DNA of 64,000 bases from Larimichthys crocea (Eukaryota > Chordata > Actinopteri > Sciaenidae). The position numbers were made by a program, and so were the translations under genes. The DNA lies in the NCBI RefSeq assembly GCF_000972845.2, contig NC_040018.1, positions 7,499,266-7,563,265 of the forward strand, read 5' to 3'. Position 1 is the stretch's first letter. Each line of letters opens with the position of its first letter. The notes beneath the pieces were generated by a model that saw only the letters and a list, made by a program, of their open reading frames with translations, did not search any database and was not told the DNA's origin. Shown in pieces: positions 14,283 through 25,384 of the stretch.

Positions 14283-17200
14283 GTGGACATAGAAAGCTAA
14301 ATGAGGATAAGGTCACTAAAGTCTCTGCCATCTCTGCTGGTTTTGAATATAATGATGATCCGATCACATTGTGTTCATTTGTTTTGTTTTTTAATCAAAT
14401 TTTTATTTTATTTTCATTTCATGCAGTTGAAAACTGTGGAAGAAAATATTTCTGTTGCTTTTGGTGTTCATCTGGATAAGATGGAAATGTTAGTCATAGA
14501 TTCTGAAGAGAGAGAAATTTGTCATTTCTTTGCACTTATCCCTAGAAAACAAGCAAGAGACCTTAGTGTGGTCTTTGACTCACACATGCAATTTAAAGCT
14601 CATACAGGGTTTGTCACTAAATCAGATTTGTATCATTTTTAAAAATATTGTTAAAGTGTGACCATTTCTCCCTAAGTGACGCAGAAAATGTATGTAAAGA
14701 CTGACTGAGCTGCTGTAAAACGATTATGTCTACCCAACAAAGTTATAAATCAGCTGCAGCTGATTCAGAACTCTGCAGCCCGAGTGCTCGCCAGAACCAG
14801 GAGGCCTTTGTATTTCTTTAGTTTTTATTTCACTATATCAGAGTCTACAATTATTCTGTGTCATTATTAAATATAATACATTACATTACACTCATTACAT
14901 AAATAAAGTTGAATTGGTCGATTGATCTCCACAGTATAGGATTTAGATTAAGTAGTTTTACATCCTAACGCAGGTTTCAAGTTTTAATTTTGCAGTGAAA
15001 TGATTATCAACAAAGAGGCAAACATAATTCAGAATTCTCATCTAAACTATTTGTGTTATGTAGACACTGTTGTGGAGAAATTGCTGAAGTCAAAGGTCAA
15101 TGGTGAGGTCAGGAGGGAAGAAAGTGTTCAGGAACCTCTGATGCTGATGCTGTATTATTTATTGACGCTTGGCCAAGGAGAATTAGAGACACTCTCAAAG
15201 TTCATCAGAAGTGAACTCATGCTGGTGGTCAGACTTTAAACCCCCTACAGATACCATAAATACTATACTCCCATTGGAACGTCAAGCTATCTATTATGAC
15301 TAGGAAGGCAGCAATAGGTCTCTTCGACCCTGGCCACCACAGTGTTGAGGTAGACTGGCACCTACTGTTCCCAACCAAAACCAAACAACTAATACTGCCG
15401 AGGACCTCAAGGCCCAGACGTGACCTCGTGTAACCTAAGGATAGAAAATTCCATAACAGACACAAAACCTCTGATATGCCCCTTTAAGTTTCTTCAAGTT
15501 GAACTTTTCATGTCACTAGAATCGGCACAAATCTAAAACAGGGGTCTCCAAACTACGACCCGCATCCGGCCCGCCTAAACAATTGGAGTGGCCCACTTAA
15601 CGATCCCAAACAATCCCTCTAAACATGGCCTATTTTTCAAAATTGCATTTTCCTATTATAAAATATCCACACTTAATGATTAAGCTTGGCATTCTAATTA
15701 AAATCTACCTTATTTACAAACTATTTACAGTACTAGCTAATTTTCATCTCCTCACACAATGGTATATTCCGACGTGACTTTGCTCGTGATCAACTTCTGC
15801 GTAGTCTGCCCGGGGGATTCAACTCGGCAGGTCAGGGACGGCCGCACGGTGCGGGAGGATCCTCTCATGGGACCTCTCCCCGGAGCTGGCTGGCCTCCGC
15901 CGGGCGCATTTCCTCTGTGGTGGTGCACCGCAAACGGCTCTGGGTCGGCTTGGAAAGGCTCGGGGGCGAAGGTGGCTCACGGCTCCGGCCACAAGCTTTA
16001 CAGCACCCTCCCGCCCGGACCTTGCCACTTCCCGGGGCCGTGGACTTAGTGCTCACTGTGCCCTCTCCGCGTCTGTCGAATCGCAACGTAACGCAACTTT
16101 CACTTCCTCCCGCAACAAAATCGCAACAAAAATGTAAAAAGCACCGCAACTTTCACAGCAATTTTTTTGAAATCAGGCATTTTAGGCCGCAACTATTTCA
16201 AAAAAGGCCCGTGAAATCCTGGTGGGGCTGATATCATTTCAGTTATAGACTGACCCCGGCCCCCCATCACAGAAAGGCAAGTTGATGTGGCCCGCAACGA
16301 AAAAAGTTTGGTGACCCCTAATCTAAAAGAATACATATAATACATATAACTACATATGTTGTTATGGAGATGAGGGTGACTCTGATGCAGCCCTGCCTGC
16401 TGTTACAAAATGTGTGTTTTGTTTTTTTAGCCTGGCACCATTTGGACTCCCCCTGGGAAACCCTGCGTGAAGTTTGAATGTGTGAAGATCGCTAATCAGT
16501 TCATCACCGTCGAGGCCAAGACCATCTGTCCTTCCTACGAGGCTCAAAACTGCATACCGGTAAACTACACGACACAAACCACAGTCATCATTGTTGCTTC
16601 TTATTCTTGGAACATCTGATTCCTTCATATGAAATACAAAACACACTGGTGTGAACACACTGCTACCTACTGTCTAACATGAGACTATACAAAATGAAGC
16701 ATGACTCGATAGAATACTGATGTGAGACTATGTTTGTCTCCTGCAGGGAACTGAGACCACTACTCCAGATGGATGCTGCCCAGTCTGTACGTATACTGCA
16801 CCCATGAGCATTTCATGTCTAGATAAACCCTACACTGAAGGCATTTGGTTATTAGGGCCCGAGCACGGCACACTGGGGCGAGGCCCTATTGGATTTCAAA
16901 TGCTGAACGACGCTTAAAAGTAAATCGCATTTCGCACATGGACGTACGCATATGGCTCGACAGCGCCACCTAGGTGTGTGTTTTTGGAGGGGCCCCTCGC
17001 CATGGTTTCATCCACGTGTACAAAATTTGGAGGGAGTATGTGACATGCCGAGACACACAAAAAAGTCTCTCGGTGACCCGGGCTACAGTGAAGCGTGCAG
17101 CGTCAAATTTTTGTCAAATTTGGACTTTTGTGTTTTTGGGGTCATTTCCAGGGGTCGCATTTGAACGAACTCCTCCTAGGGATTTTATCCGATGCGTTTG

Positions 17201-18335
17201 AAACTTGCCGTGTGTGTTCTTCTGGCCTCGACAATGAAAAGTTATCAAAATCACAACTTTTCATCAGAGGGCGTGGCCGTGACGGCGCATCAAAATCAAC
17301 GCTGCCGATCGTTTCGGAAAAAAATTTGACTCCATTTACTTTTGGGTTGATTTTCAGGCAAAAGTGTTGGGCTATCATATACTTCCTCAGAGCTGTCTGA
17401 AACTTCTTGTGGTTATTAAGACCGACATGCGCACATTTCGACATGCGCACATTTTGACGTGTGCACATGTGCGAGGGCCCGACCATCGCTGCTTGCAGCT
17501 TTAATTTCTGGTTATTTTATTTAGCAATTTAATCATCTTGCCTGTGTAATTGTATTGATTTAGAGCGTCTAAGTTCTCAAAACTCTCCTCCCAGGTATTC
17601 CAAAGGATCAACCATGCAATGTATCCACCTCTGCTGTGTACCTGGAGAGCAAGGGCTGCCAGTCCAAAGAAAAGGTCAATGTCACATCCTGTAGTGGAGC
17701 ATGTGGCACCTACACCTTGTAAGTCCCAAATCATGTCATTTCTTTATTATGAGTGTTTTGAAAAATACTTCTCATGTTCTTCTTTTATTAAAAGGCACTT
17801 GTAGATGATAATATCGGTTTCAAAATAAGAAAAAGTTTCAAAAATCCTACATTTCCTTTGCAAACTGGATTGGACACATGCAAAGACCAAGAGTTTGCCT
17901 CCAAGAGAACTTCTAATGAAATCACACACTTGTTCCTTCTGAGCCACAGATAACATCATACAACTGTTTTTACAGGCTCAGTCATACAAACCATTAGTAG
18001 CTCTGTGGTCTTAAATTTGAATTTTCTTTAACTGAATTTAATTTTCTTGTTAGCCTTCTCCCTTCTTCACACTCCTTCCTCTCTCTCTCTCTCTCTCTTC
18101 TCTCAGCTACTCAACCAAAATGAGATCCTTGCAGCACTCCTGCTCCTGCTGCCAGGAGTTGTTCACATCTGAGCGCCAGGTCCAGCTCTTCTGCCCTGAC
18201 AACACAGAACTCACCTACACCTACACCCACATCGACGCCTGTGGCTGCCTCAAGACAGAGTGCTCTGCGTTCAGCCACGGTGAAATGGCGTCCACTCCCT
18301 CCTCCAGCGTCAGGTCACGTCGACGCAGGAGATAA
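16..18335 (+). CDS. Gene A: gel-forming mucin (mucin-2/mucin-5AC-like), 5' end outside the window, 33 exons
   Basis: This is a secreted, disulfide-linked mucus-gel mucin. The first exon in view follows an acceptor AG at 14-15 and opens in frame at the end of a C8 domain, so the signal peptide, D1 and most of D2 lie upstream. I joined 33 exons by GT-AG sites and reading phase. They total 5595 bases, about 1864 residues, ending in TAA at 18333. Domain order: C8-2, TIL2, D', VWD3, C8-3, TIL3, PTS with two CysD domains, VWD4, C8-4, TIL4, VWC-like modules, CTCK, Arg5 tail. Exon coordinates are given in the block entries. Fish carry several muc2 and muc5 paralogues, and I cannot assign the orthologue without a tree, so no symbol is given. 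The central PTS region is short for a gel-forming mucin. The donor at 14203 (GTTGGT) is weak but is the only in-frame choice I found. Confidence 0.93.
2758..6465 (+). other. Gene A block: VWD3, C8-3 and TIL3 (D3 assembly)
   Basis: Exons 2758-2896, 3150-3260, 3605-3784, 4279-4518, 4873-5029, 5915-6043, 6176-6326 and 6422-6465. VWD3 opens with [20 protein letters not shown] and closes with [11 protein letters not shown], the CxxC motif of D domains. C8-3 includes [20 protein letters not shown] and [11 protein letters not shown]3 includes [21 protein letters not shown]3 is the multimerising unit in gel-forming mucins, through inter-chain disulfides. The 871-base intron 5030-5914 holds AT-rich degenerate repeats around the word AATTTGAATT at about 5345-5510, with nothing gene-like. 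Confidence 0.9.
6572..7975 (+). other. Gene A block: PTS (mucin) region with two CysD domains
   Basis: Exons 6572-6799 and 6905-7975. The second exon is 1071 bases and codes without interruption. It holds CysD1 at about 6911-7216 (opens [18 protein letters not shown], ends [11 protein letters not shown]) and CysD2 at about 7414-7706 (opens [16 protein letters not shown], ends [11 protein letters not shown]). Both carry the WxxW motif known as a C-mannosylation site, and a GGDNET loop. CysD domains are about 100 residues and form non-covalent cross-links in mucus gels. The flanking and intervening segments are Thr/Pro-rich. The string [12 protein letters not shown] recurs at about 7320, 7723 and 7795. 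Total PTS outside the CysDs is only about 200 residues. Confidence 0.93.
8387..9615 (+). other. Gene A block: pre-D4 module and VWD4 with GDPH motif
   Basis: Exons 8387-8580, 8710-8878, 9017-9264 and 9432-9615. The first two give a cysteine-rich module ending in [12 protein letters not shown]. The 9017 exon opens VWD4 with [24 protein letters not shown] is encoded at 9034-9045. In mammalian MUC2 and MUC5AC the Asp-Pro bond of this motif is cleaved without a protease in mildly acidic secretory compartments, leaving a reactive C-terminal anhydride. VWD4 also keeps the [14 protein letters not shown] segment, with two cysteines that gene B lacks. Confidence 0.92.
9899..11091 (+). other. Gene A block: C8-4 and TIL4
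   Basis: Exons 9899-10082, 10498-10676, 10774-10843 and 10961-11091. The first exon holds the end of VWD4 ([14 protein letters not shown]) and a short Pro/Thr linker ([11 protein letters not shown]). The C8-4 exon includes [20 protein letters not shown] and ends [12 protein letters not shown]. The TIL4 exons run from [18 protein letters not shown] to the [17 protein letters not shown] region. The matching gene B exons are 322, 173, 70 and 119 bases against 184, 179, 70 and 131 here, with all phases kept. Confidence 0.9.
11770..14202 (+). other. Gene A block: VWC-like modules
   Basis: Exons 11770-11804, 11899-12073, 12564-12662, 12770-12810, 13683-13805 and 14104-14202. They contain the CxxCxC and CCxxxxC spacing of VWC modules: [15 protein letters not shown] with CCHQERC, then [13 protein letters not shown] with CCGKC. 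The 123-base exon 13683-13805, coding for [13 protein letters not shown] onward, corresponds to the 2751-base repeat exon of gene B. The donor at 14203 reads GTTGGT. VWC modules in VWF and mucins form the stem between D4 and the C-terminal knot. Confidence 0.88.
14230..14286. repeat. (GT)n microsatellite in gene A intron
   Basis: About 28 GT repeats with one GC interruption near the end. They start about 27 bases after the weak donor at 14203. Confidence 0.97.
14440..14820 (+). mobile_element. LINE (L2/CR1-like) reverse transcriptase fragment in gene A intron
   Basis: The + strand translates to pieces of the C-terminal part of fish non-LTR reverse transcriptases. [20 protein letters not shown] is followed by TKSDLYHF, and after a frame change by [20 protein letters not shown]. 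The order and motifs match the region after the catalytic YADD box. It is 5'-truncated and frameshifted, so inactive. Confidence 0.7.
15539..16320. mobile_element. Non-autonomous hAT transposon in gene A intron, perfect 8-bp target duplication
   Basis: The element begins CAGGGGTCTCCAAACTACG and ends with GTTTGGTGACCCCTA, giving imperfect terminal inverted repeats of the hAT/Charlie kind. The flanks are an identical 8-bp direct repeat, ATCTAAAA, at 15531-15538 and 16321-16328, the length expected for hAT. The 782-base interior is GC-rich (15800-16060), has no transposase-like frame and is unlike the surrounding AT-rich intron. The intact duplication points to a fairly recent insertion. Confidence 0.88.
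16431..18335 (+). other. Gene A block: last VWC-like module, CTCK domain and Arg5 tail
   Basis: Exons 16431-16559, 16747-16786, 17595-17718 and 18107-18335. The first two end a VWC-like module (DGCCPVC). The last two encode the C-terminal cystine knot, with [35 protein letters not shown] and [10 protein letters not shown]. The CTCK dimerises mucins tail to tail in the endoplasmic reticulum. The protein ends in five arginines before TAA. The acceptor for the last exon follows a long CT tract at 18079-18100. Confidence 0.93.
16853..17505. repeat. Dispersed fish repeat with GGGCCCGA ends in gene A intron
   Basis: The block starts TTAGGGCCCGAGCACGGC and ends near GAGGGCCCGACCATCGCTGC, then TTGCAGCTTTAATT. 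It differs in composition from the intron and matches, from memory, a repeat common in fish genomes. I do not know its class. I see no transposase. It fills most of the intron between exons 16747-16786 and 17595-17718. Confidence 0.55.
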
Positions 18336-18500
18336 GGCATAAACCCGGACGTATGCGCTGGCCTCTTATACAATGAGCATGAATTTATAGGAACATGAGT
18401 GAACTGTTTTAACTGAATCAGTGTCATCTTCATCTGCATAATTCCTCTATTTATGTCTAATGTATTAGTGTATTAGTTTTAGCTTGATTAGATTGTTATT

Positions 18501-18506
18501 AATAAA
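18501..18506 (+). terminator. Polyadenylation signal of gene A
   Basis: AATAAA lies 166 bases after the stop codon, in AT-rich 3' sequence. It gives a 3' UTR of roughly 190 bases. No other canonical hexamer lies closer to the stop. Confidence 0.7.
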
Positions 18507-18572
18507 GATCATACTGTAGCTGCAAGCTGAGCATGTCTGTTTTTGTTCAGGTGTCTTAACCCTTATTTACAC

Positions 18573-18941
18573 CAGTGATGCACAGGTTGATCCAAATTGA
18601 GCGGGTGCCCACGGTCACGAGTCACCAAACAATATTTTTAATGATATTCGGGTCGCGGTCGGTCGGGTCGTTTGAAATAAAGATGCAGAGTAAAGTTTTG
18701 TAATTTATGTAGTAGACAAAATTTTCTGTGAAATACACAGACTTTATTGGCTGAATAACTGGCGTGAAGATGCCACAAGCTCTACAGGAGGTAGAGAAAG
18801 TATAGACTACTTTTTAAAATGCGGGTCAGGAAGCGGGTTGGGTACAATATTTCACAATTATTTGCTGCGGTCCGAGTTTGGGAGTGTTAGTTTAAAACGT
18901 CAGTCGGTGCAGGTCGATCAAACATGGACCCGTGCATCACG
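18573..18941. mobile_element. hAT-like non-autonomous element, degraded
   Basis: It begins CAGTGATGCACAGGTTGATC and ends GGACCCGTGCATCACG. The reverse complement of the end, CGTGATGCACGGGTCC, pairs with the start, so there are imperfect terminal inverted repeats of about 15 bases. The interior has GGGTCGGGTCG-type stretches. No clear target duplication is visible, and the right end has changed. Confidence 0.5.
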
Positions 18942-19383
18942 GAACGTCTCAGCAGCGTCACAGCAGCATCTCTCCGCGTTGCAGCCCCATCATTCCATAG
19001 CATTTCTATTTTTGACGCGAGCCATTGCTAAACCACGTGAATCTCAACAGAGCAGATTGCACCAGACAGGAAATCCGACACAGAATCAAAGTAATACACT
19101 TCCGCCCCCTTTCAAAATAAAACACAACATCAACGTTACGTCATGGCCGGTGGCACCAGGTCAGCAGTCAATCAATCAAAGGGTCTCAACATGGACGATG
19201 AGAGAGTAATTGTTAAAGTGGACACACAATAATTTATGACACAACAGATCCTTTTTATAATCTCTTCCACGTCGGAGAAGCAAAGTCAGCTGTTTGTTGT
19301 TGTTTCCTTTATACACAGTTTATACACGGAGCTAAACCGTGACGATTACATCCCCAGTGTGAATCTCCAGTTACTGCATGCAC

Positions 19384-19385
<2 letters not shown>
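18942..19385. other. Intergenic sequence, nothing recognised
   Basis: Low-GC unique-looking sequence between a hAT-like fragment and a microsatellite. No coding pattern or RNA gene was seen. Confidence 0.5.

Positions 19386-19468
<83 letters not shown>
19386..19468. repeat. (GT)n microsatellite
   Basis: Forty-one uninterrupted GT units, likely polymorphic in length. Confidence 0.98.
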
Positions 19469-19469
<1 letters not shown>

Positions 19470-20807
19470 ACTCCTTTATCCTTTATTGATATTCAAATTT
19501 AAAACCAAATAAAATCAAACCTGTACATCAAATATTAGCTTTAATACACTCAGAGGCTGTTATGACAGTACTCAAATTTCACTGTACTAGATGAGGATTT
19601 ATTACAGCACATTTTCACACTTAATAATGATAATATACTACTAATAATAGTATAATATAATTATAGTAATAGTCAGACAGGTTGAGATGCAGAGAGATGA
19701 CAAAGCCGCAGAAGCCAGAATGACAAAGTCAACAGTGCTTTATATATATATTTGAGTTGTCATCTTGGGCTGACACAATCACAACATTTCTTAGGGAGAT
19801 TAAACTCTACACCTTTATCACAGTTCATATTGTTACATTATCACAGCTCAGTTCTTTTGAATTTAGTTGTAGTCGTGTTGAACTCAAAATAAACGTTGGT
19901 TTCCAGATAAGTCAATGTAAAACATAATTCAACATATGTGAAGTTTCCAAACATAAATGAATAATAGATTCACATTCGATAAATATTAAGAGTTACTGTG
20001 GAGACTGTGGTTTGTACTGTCGCAATGAATCTCAGCAATATTTGAAAACTGTGAACACAATAGATGTTTTTGAGGACAAAGTGATTCCACCTGTACCGGC
20101 CACCTTGTGCTGTTATTCAGTATTACAATACAAGTGTAAAATACAAGTGTGCGTTTGTGTGCGTGCCTCCACCTTAACCTGTAGTAACACTCCACATTCA
20201 GCTGTAGTCCATCAATCAGGCAGCTGTGTGAGAAGTCTATCACCTCCATGCATACAGGCTGTGGCCACATCCTGTTCCCAGTTTACTTCCCAACCCTGAG
20301 TATTTGCCCAGGATATGTGAGATAAAGGTCTCACAGAAAGAGATGACAGAGCAGCCAAACACTTAACCTGGAAACAGAGTTACACACACAGTAGCACACA
20401 AACACTCCCAGTGTGACAGAGTGCCTTTGGGCAAGGTGTTACCACATAGCACAATTCCCCCAGTCAGATCTTTCACAGGCTAATGGGTGGAGAGGACAAG
20501 TATTCATAGGAGTCTTGGTAAACAAGGATGTTTACTTAATTTAACATTTATCTAACTAGATACGTCAGTGAAAGCAAATTATCGTAACTTACGTCTCTAC
20601 ACCATAATGATTTAAAGACACGAGCAATTAGACTGCAGAAGTAACACATTAACTCACATTAACTAGAAAGGAGGCAGATAAGGAAGTTTTTCTTTGAGGC
20701 CAAGGTGCTGGGATCAATAGAGTTGAGAGATGTTGACGTGCATCTGTAAATCATCCAATTACAAATAAGATATAGTTGTGATGACCTGCTAAAAAAAGCC
20801 AAAAGCC
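19469..20807. other. Intergenic sequence, nothing recognised
   Basis: AT-rich sequence between the microsatellite and the Tc1 element. I see no splice-linked coding pattern, RNA gene or clear repeat boundary. Confidence 0.5.
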
Positions 20808-22032
20808 AACAAAACAGAATCAGCAGTTTATTGAAAACTGCATTTAAATTTAAACAGGCTTTTAATCAGCAGACCAAAAGTTTAAGAACACAGCCCAAAA
20901 TAACTCAAAAATAGATCTAAAAGTGTCAAAAATTGACTCAGTAGTACTCAGTAGCCCCACTGTTCTTGTTTATCATTTCAAAAATAATTTAGGCATGCTT
21001 GATGTGAGTTTTTCCAGAAGGTTGGTGAGAACATTGCCCCATGTGGTGAAGATGGCTTCAAGAAGGGCATCCATGGTCTGGAACTGATGTCCATTTTTGT
21101 AAACTTCCCTTGTCATCCATCACCAAACGTCCTCAGTGGGATTTAGATCAGGGGGACATGCAGAATGATCCAAAAGAGCCAAACCCTAACTCTGGAAGAA
21201 GTCCTTTGTCAGGCGGGCGTTGTGAACTGAAGCCTTATCTTGTTGAAAGACCCAGTCATCACTGCACAGACGAGAGTTCTCAGTCAAGAGGGATGGATCC
21301 CTGCTGCAACATCTCCACAGAGCCAGCTGCATTTTGACCCCCTGCACAAACTGAAGCTCCATTTTTACATTGAAGGGAAAAGCACCCCAGATCATGATGG
21401 AGCCTCCTCCACTGTGCCATGGAGAAAACATCTCCAGTGGGATCTCCTGATTAAATTTTTTTTGTCAGAGAATAAAACTTTCTTCCACCTTCTAATGTCG
21501 CATGTTTGCCTCCCACAAATGGGCAAGTTTGTGCCGTGGGAGGAGACGTGACCTTTAAAGACATTTTTTGTTCTTTAAGCCCTTCTGTTGCAGATGGTGT
21601 CTTATGGTGATTGGGCTACAGTCAAAAAGTGCAGTACAGTTAGTTTGGGTCAAGAATTGGCCCGTGTCTTCATGGACAGCCCGTCAGATCGTCCAGCTCA
21701 GTGCAGGTGACATTTTTTTGGGCCTGTCGCTTGACTTTTTGTCCCGTAACCCTCAGGATCTTTTAAGAAATTTGCGCCCAAGCTCGGCAGGGATGGCACG
21801 TTGTGAGAGGCCTTGCTTGTGCAGCTCAACAATCCTGTGACATTCAAAGGCAGAAAACCTTTTTGCCTTTGCCATAAGTGGGTCACGACAGCATAAATGA
21901 TGACATAAAAGACAGACTTTTGTGCAGATTTTGACTTTTTAAAAGGCTGTGGTCTTCAACTTTTGATCAGCTGATAAACAGCCTGTTTGAGTTTAAATGC
22001 AGTTTTCAATAAACTGCTGATTCTGTTTTGTT
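20808..22032 (-). mobile_element. Tc1/mariner DNA transposon, inactive
   Basis: Long inverted repeats bound the element. The left end AACAAAACAGAATCAGCAGT, running on through TTTATTGAAAACTGC, is matched by the reverse complement of the right end at 21985-22032. The minus strand carries a broken Tc1 transposase. The DDE part is readable around 21186-21431 as GGGSIMIWGAFPFN and DDWVFQQDKASVHNARLTKD. The N-terminal part near 21700-21890 is in other frames. Frameshifts and stops show it cannot make transposase. Length about 1.2 kb, normal for fish Tc1 elements. Confidence 0.85.
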
Positions 22033-22244
22033 GTCTCTTGCTCCTGTTTCTTCTTTTTGCATTCTGAAGCTCTACTTACAATCTGGTTCCACCAGCACGA
22101 AAAATTAATAATTATTTTATTTAATAATTTTTCTCTTGGTCTTAAGATTTTGATCAGGGGTGTATATAAACAACTATTCACATCTACCTGTATGTCAATG
22201 TATATGAGCTACTGTAACAAGAGAATTTCCCTGGTGTGGGCTCA

Positions 22245-22994
22245 TTAAAGGTCCAATGTGTAGAATTTAGTTGCATCTAGTAGACAAATTGCTGCATTGC
22301 AACCCTAAACCTTCCTAGTGTAAAGGAGAAACAACACCCCGTCTAGAGTCACTATTTTTGAAACACAGGGTTTCAACATGCCGGCCTTCATGGAAGAGGA
22401 CCCGCTCCCAAATTTTTAAGAACACAAAAATATTTTTTCAGGAAAAAACATAGTTATGAATATTATATTCCATGTTTGCCTTATTCTGAACATAAAGTCC
22501 CTAAATCTTACACGCTGCACCTTTGTGTTGTTGCACCTTATGTTATCTTACATTTTCCAAGAATGAAAATGTTTTGTGACATCTTCGTTCGGTAGTTTGA
22601 GTATTACCTGCGTTTTTTCAATCCAGCACTTACAAAAACAGGCTAGATCTGTGTTTCCCCTACCTGTAAATCCGCATTAATCTTCAGGCTTCTGTTTAAC
22701 TTCTGTCCTGAGTGGATCAAAGTAAGAGACTGCTCCTAGTTAAAACTAGGTCAAGCACGTTTAGTTAATCAGCTATCCTGCTGACCTTCTGGCATCATGA
22801 ATTTCCAATCACCTGATAAAATGGAAAACATAAGTCATTTAATAAGTAATTTAGTTTTTGCACTTACCAATAAAAGTACATGTTGGATTTTTAGACCTGC
22901 AGACGAAATATGATGGTTTCAACAACTCTGACCAGACTGCTGTTTATAAATGAGGAAATCAGAACCAGTGTGTACACAATCTACTTCCCCTGAG

Positions 22995-23028
<34 letters not shown>

Positions 23029-23701
23029 TCACAAGACAAAGTGAACTAGTCAGACTATAGACTGCTTTGTTATTAAACAATAAGGCTGGCGCCTTTCCAT
23101 ATTTTCTTATCACCAACAAATCTCATAAAGACCAAGGACCTGTCTGAAATCACAAATATGCAATATTTATCACTATATAATTATATGATATGCAAGTTAC
23201 CAGAATATCTCTGGGTACTTTAGTCACTATATATTGCCCTCAGGAACTCTTGCCCCAATGAAAATCCCACAGAGCATGGACAGTTGCTCAACATGATCTG
23301 ACTGACATGCTCCTACATGACTGACAATCCCACAGCAGAATATGTATTTTAAAATTCATGAGTTCATGAGATTTATATACACATACATAAAACTCCATCA
23401 AAATATTGGAAATCTGAACATCTTTAGAATGCAACTTTCAGTCCATCACAAATCGAACATGTTGAGCAAGTGTCCATGATTTGTTTGCCAAACATTTTCA
23501 TCGATATCTTGACTCATCTGGAAAATAGACTAGACTTGCTCCTCTTCCACAGAGTCCGCCAAGATGAACTGTAAGTTTCTACAACATTTTCATGTTACAT
23601 GTTTCTCCTTCTCCTCCATGATTGGTTGAGTCCTATGAATACAGTCTGTGCAACCTGCAATTGCTCCTCCCGACATTAAATCCTACACACTGGACCTTTA
23701 A
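22245..23701. mobile_element. piggyBac-like non-autonomous element(s) bounded by TTAA
   Basis: The left edge is TTAA followed by AGGTCCAATGTGTAGAATTT. The right edge is TCCTACACACTGGACCT followed by TTAA. The ends are inverted repeats differing at few positions, and TTAA is the piggyBac target site. An internal sequence at about 22500-22523, CTTACACGCTGCACCTT, also resembles a right end, so a first MITE of about 280 bases may sit inside a composite. A T27 run lies at 22997-23023. There is no transposase frame. Confidence 0.68.
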
Positions 23702-24844
23702 GTTTAGAGATTTGAATATACTTTGGCATATTGAATATTCACTTTAGAAAAACCTACCTCTTCCTTTACTTATTCATTTATCAAAAACAATACACAATAA
23801 TTAACATCAAGAATCTTTTGCAAAAAGCAGATGAGTCTGGATGTTTCAACTCTGAATGCTAAAGAGTTACACACCAGAACAAACAAAGTTAATGTGTTTG
23901 CTTGTTTAAGGGATCTAGGGTCACATGACGCCACTCGTCAAATCGTGCTCCTCCAAAAAAGTTAAAGTTAGTCTGCTCTGTCATTGCTTGGCCCCTGATT
24001 CAAGTGGTGTCACCCCAGGTCAAGATGTAGTAGAGGAAGTATCGTAAGAAACAATACTTGAGGCATTAAACCTCAAGAAACAAAGCATCCTCTAGTCTGT
24101 CCAACTGACTGGTTTCAAGAATGACAGAGGAGACCTCCAGATGACCTCACAAACAATAAAAGGATTAATAGGAATAAAATTGATTAAAAATCATCACAAA
24201 TTGACAAAAATTTCAATCAGACCCGAGTACAACTTTCAGTTCAGTCAGAAATCTTAGTGTACTGACATCACAGTTTCTTTCATGTCATTTGGCAGAACAT
24301 AAGTCATTATTGACACCACACAAACACTCCAGTCAGTAAAACAGAGCAGAGTTTTTATTAAAGATGCACCACAGGATGTATATCCTGGTATGAGCGAGCT
24401 GAGTCATAGTGGCTTATTTACGCACGCCTTTGACATTAACACAAACTCAACAATCCTTCACCTCCTTAGAGCAACACACCTGAACAATGTGCGATATTGT
24501 GTTCAATTTCCATTGCTGACTAAGTGATGGGTGCGACTGCTGCATGTTGAGATGTCTTACGCACTTCATTAGATATTCAAAAGCGCAGCATAAATTCTCT
24601 TTCAACATGGACAGGCTGAACACAGAAGTTCACTTTCCAATCCACAGTGTCTATAAGCAAACACACAAATCACACAGGTTGTATAATGGCTTCTTTTTTG
24701 TACATTAGCAAACTGAACATGGTTTTGGACCCTTTGATGCACCAATAAGAAAAGTCAAAGCACAGAGGCTCTGGCTAACCCTGTGTTATGTGAATATCAA
24801 TCCAGGAAACAACAGTTTTACTTTTTTTTTTTACAGTAAGAAGG
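23702..24844. other. Intergenic sequence, nothing recognised
   Basis: AT-rich sequence with no coding pattern, RNA gene or clear repeat edge. Confidence 0.5.
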
Positions 24845-25080
24845 TTGCTGGGGCCTTTCTGTGTGCATGTTCTCCCTCCTACAGTCCAAACACATGCAGG
24901 TTAATTGACTCTGAATTGCCCATAGGTGTTAATGTGAATGTCAATGGTTGTTTGTCTCTATGCACCCTGTGATGAACTGGTGATTTGACTGTACCTAGCC
25001 TCTCGTCTAATGTCTGCTGGAATTAGACACCAGCAACCTGAGACCCTGATAAGGATATATGGAAAATGGATGTATGTTCT
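24845..25080 (+). repeat. Dispersed fish repeat (3' tail family ending in GGAAAATGGATG)
   Basis: The text runs from TGTGTGCATGTTCTCCCTCC through TGTTTGTCTCTATGCACCCT and GACACCAGCAACCTGAGACC to GGAAAATGGATG. I recognise this as a very common dispersed fish repeat. The copy is diverged and partial, and its class is uncertain. Confidence 0.55.
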
Positions 25081-25384
25081 ACTAGCCAACTGTAGAATGT
25101 TAAAACATAACATACAGGTTCAAGTTAGTCGTACTGGTGCTGGAAAGAAAACTACACTTTAAGAGAACGGCTTCTATCCACAGTCCAACTTAGTTGTGTC
25201 CAGACTGCTGGTGCCTGATGGAGCATGGGTAATTCACGGTTCATGCAGCATCCTCAACCAATAAGTGAACCTCAGACAGCAGTAACTAGGAATCAAAGCA
25301 AACAAGAAAACTAGTAAACAAATACCAAATGGCATGAAAACACAGTAAAAAGTAAGTGTTAAAATATTATGGATCTAAAATTAT

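Noticed and set aside
15759..16231. GC-rich island that could suggest a CpG-island promoter
   Set aside because: It lies wholly inside a hAT element with an 8-bp target duplication, so its composition comes from the transposon.
18838..19209. 123-codon open frame between the genes
   Set aside because: It starts within a hAT-like fragment, has no domain, and no splice or promoter context.
21110..21551. Open frames on the + strand over the Tc1 element
   Set aside because: The minus strand carries the recognisable transposase fragments. The + frames have no family resemblance.
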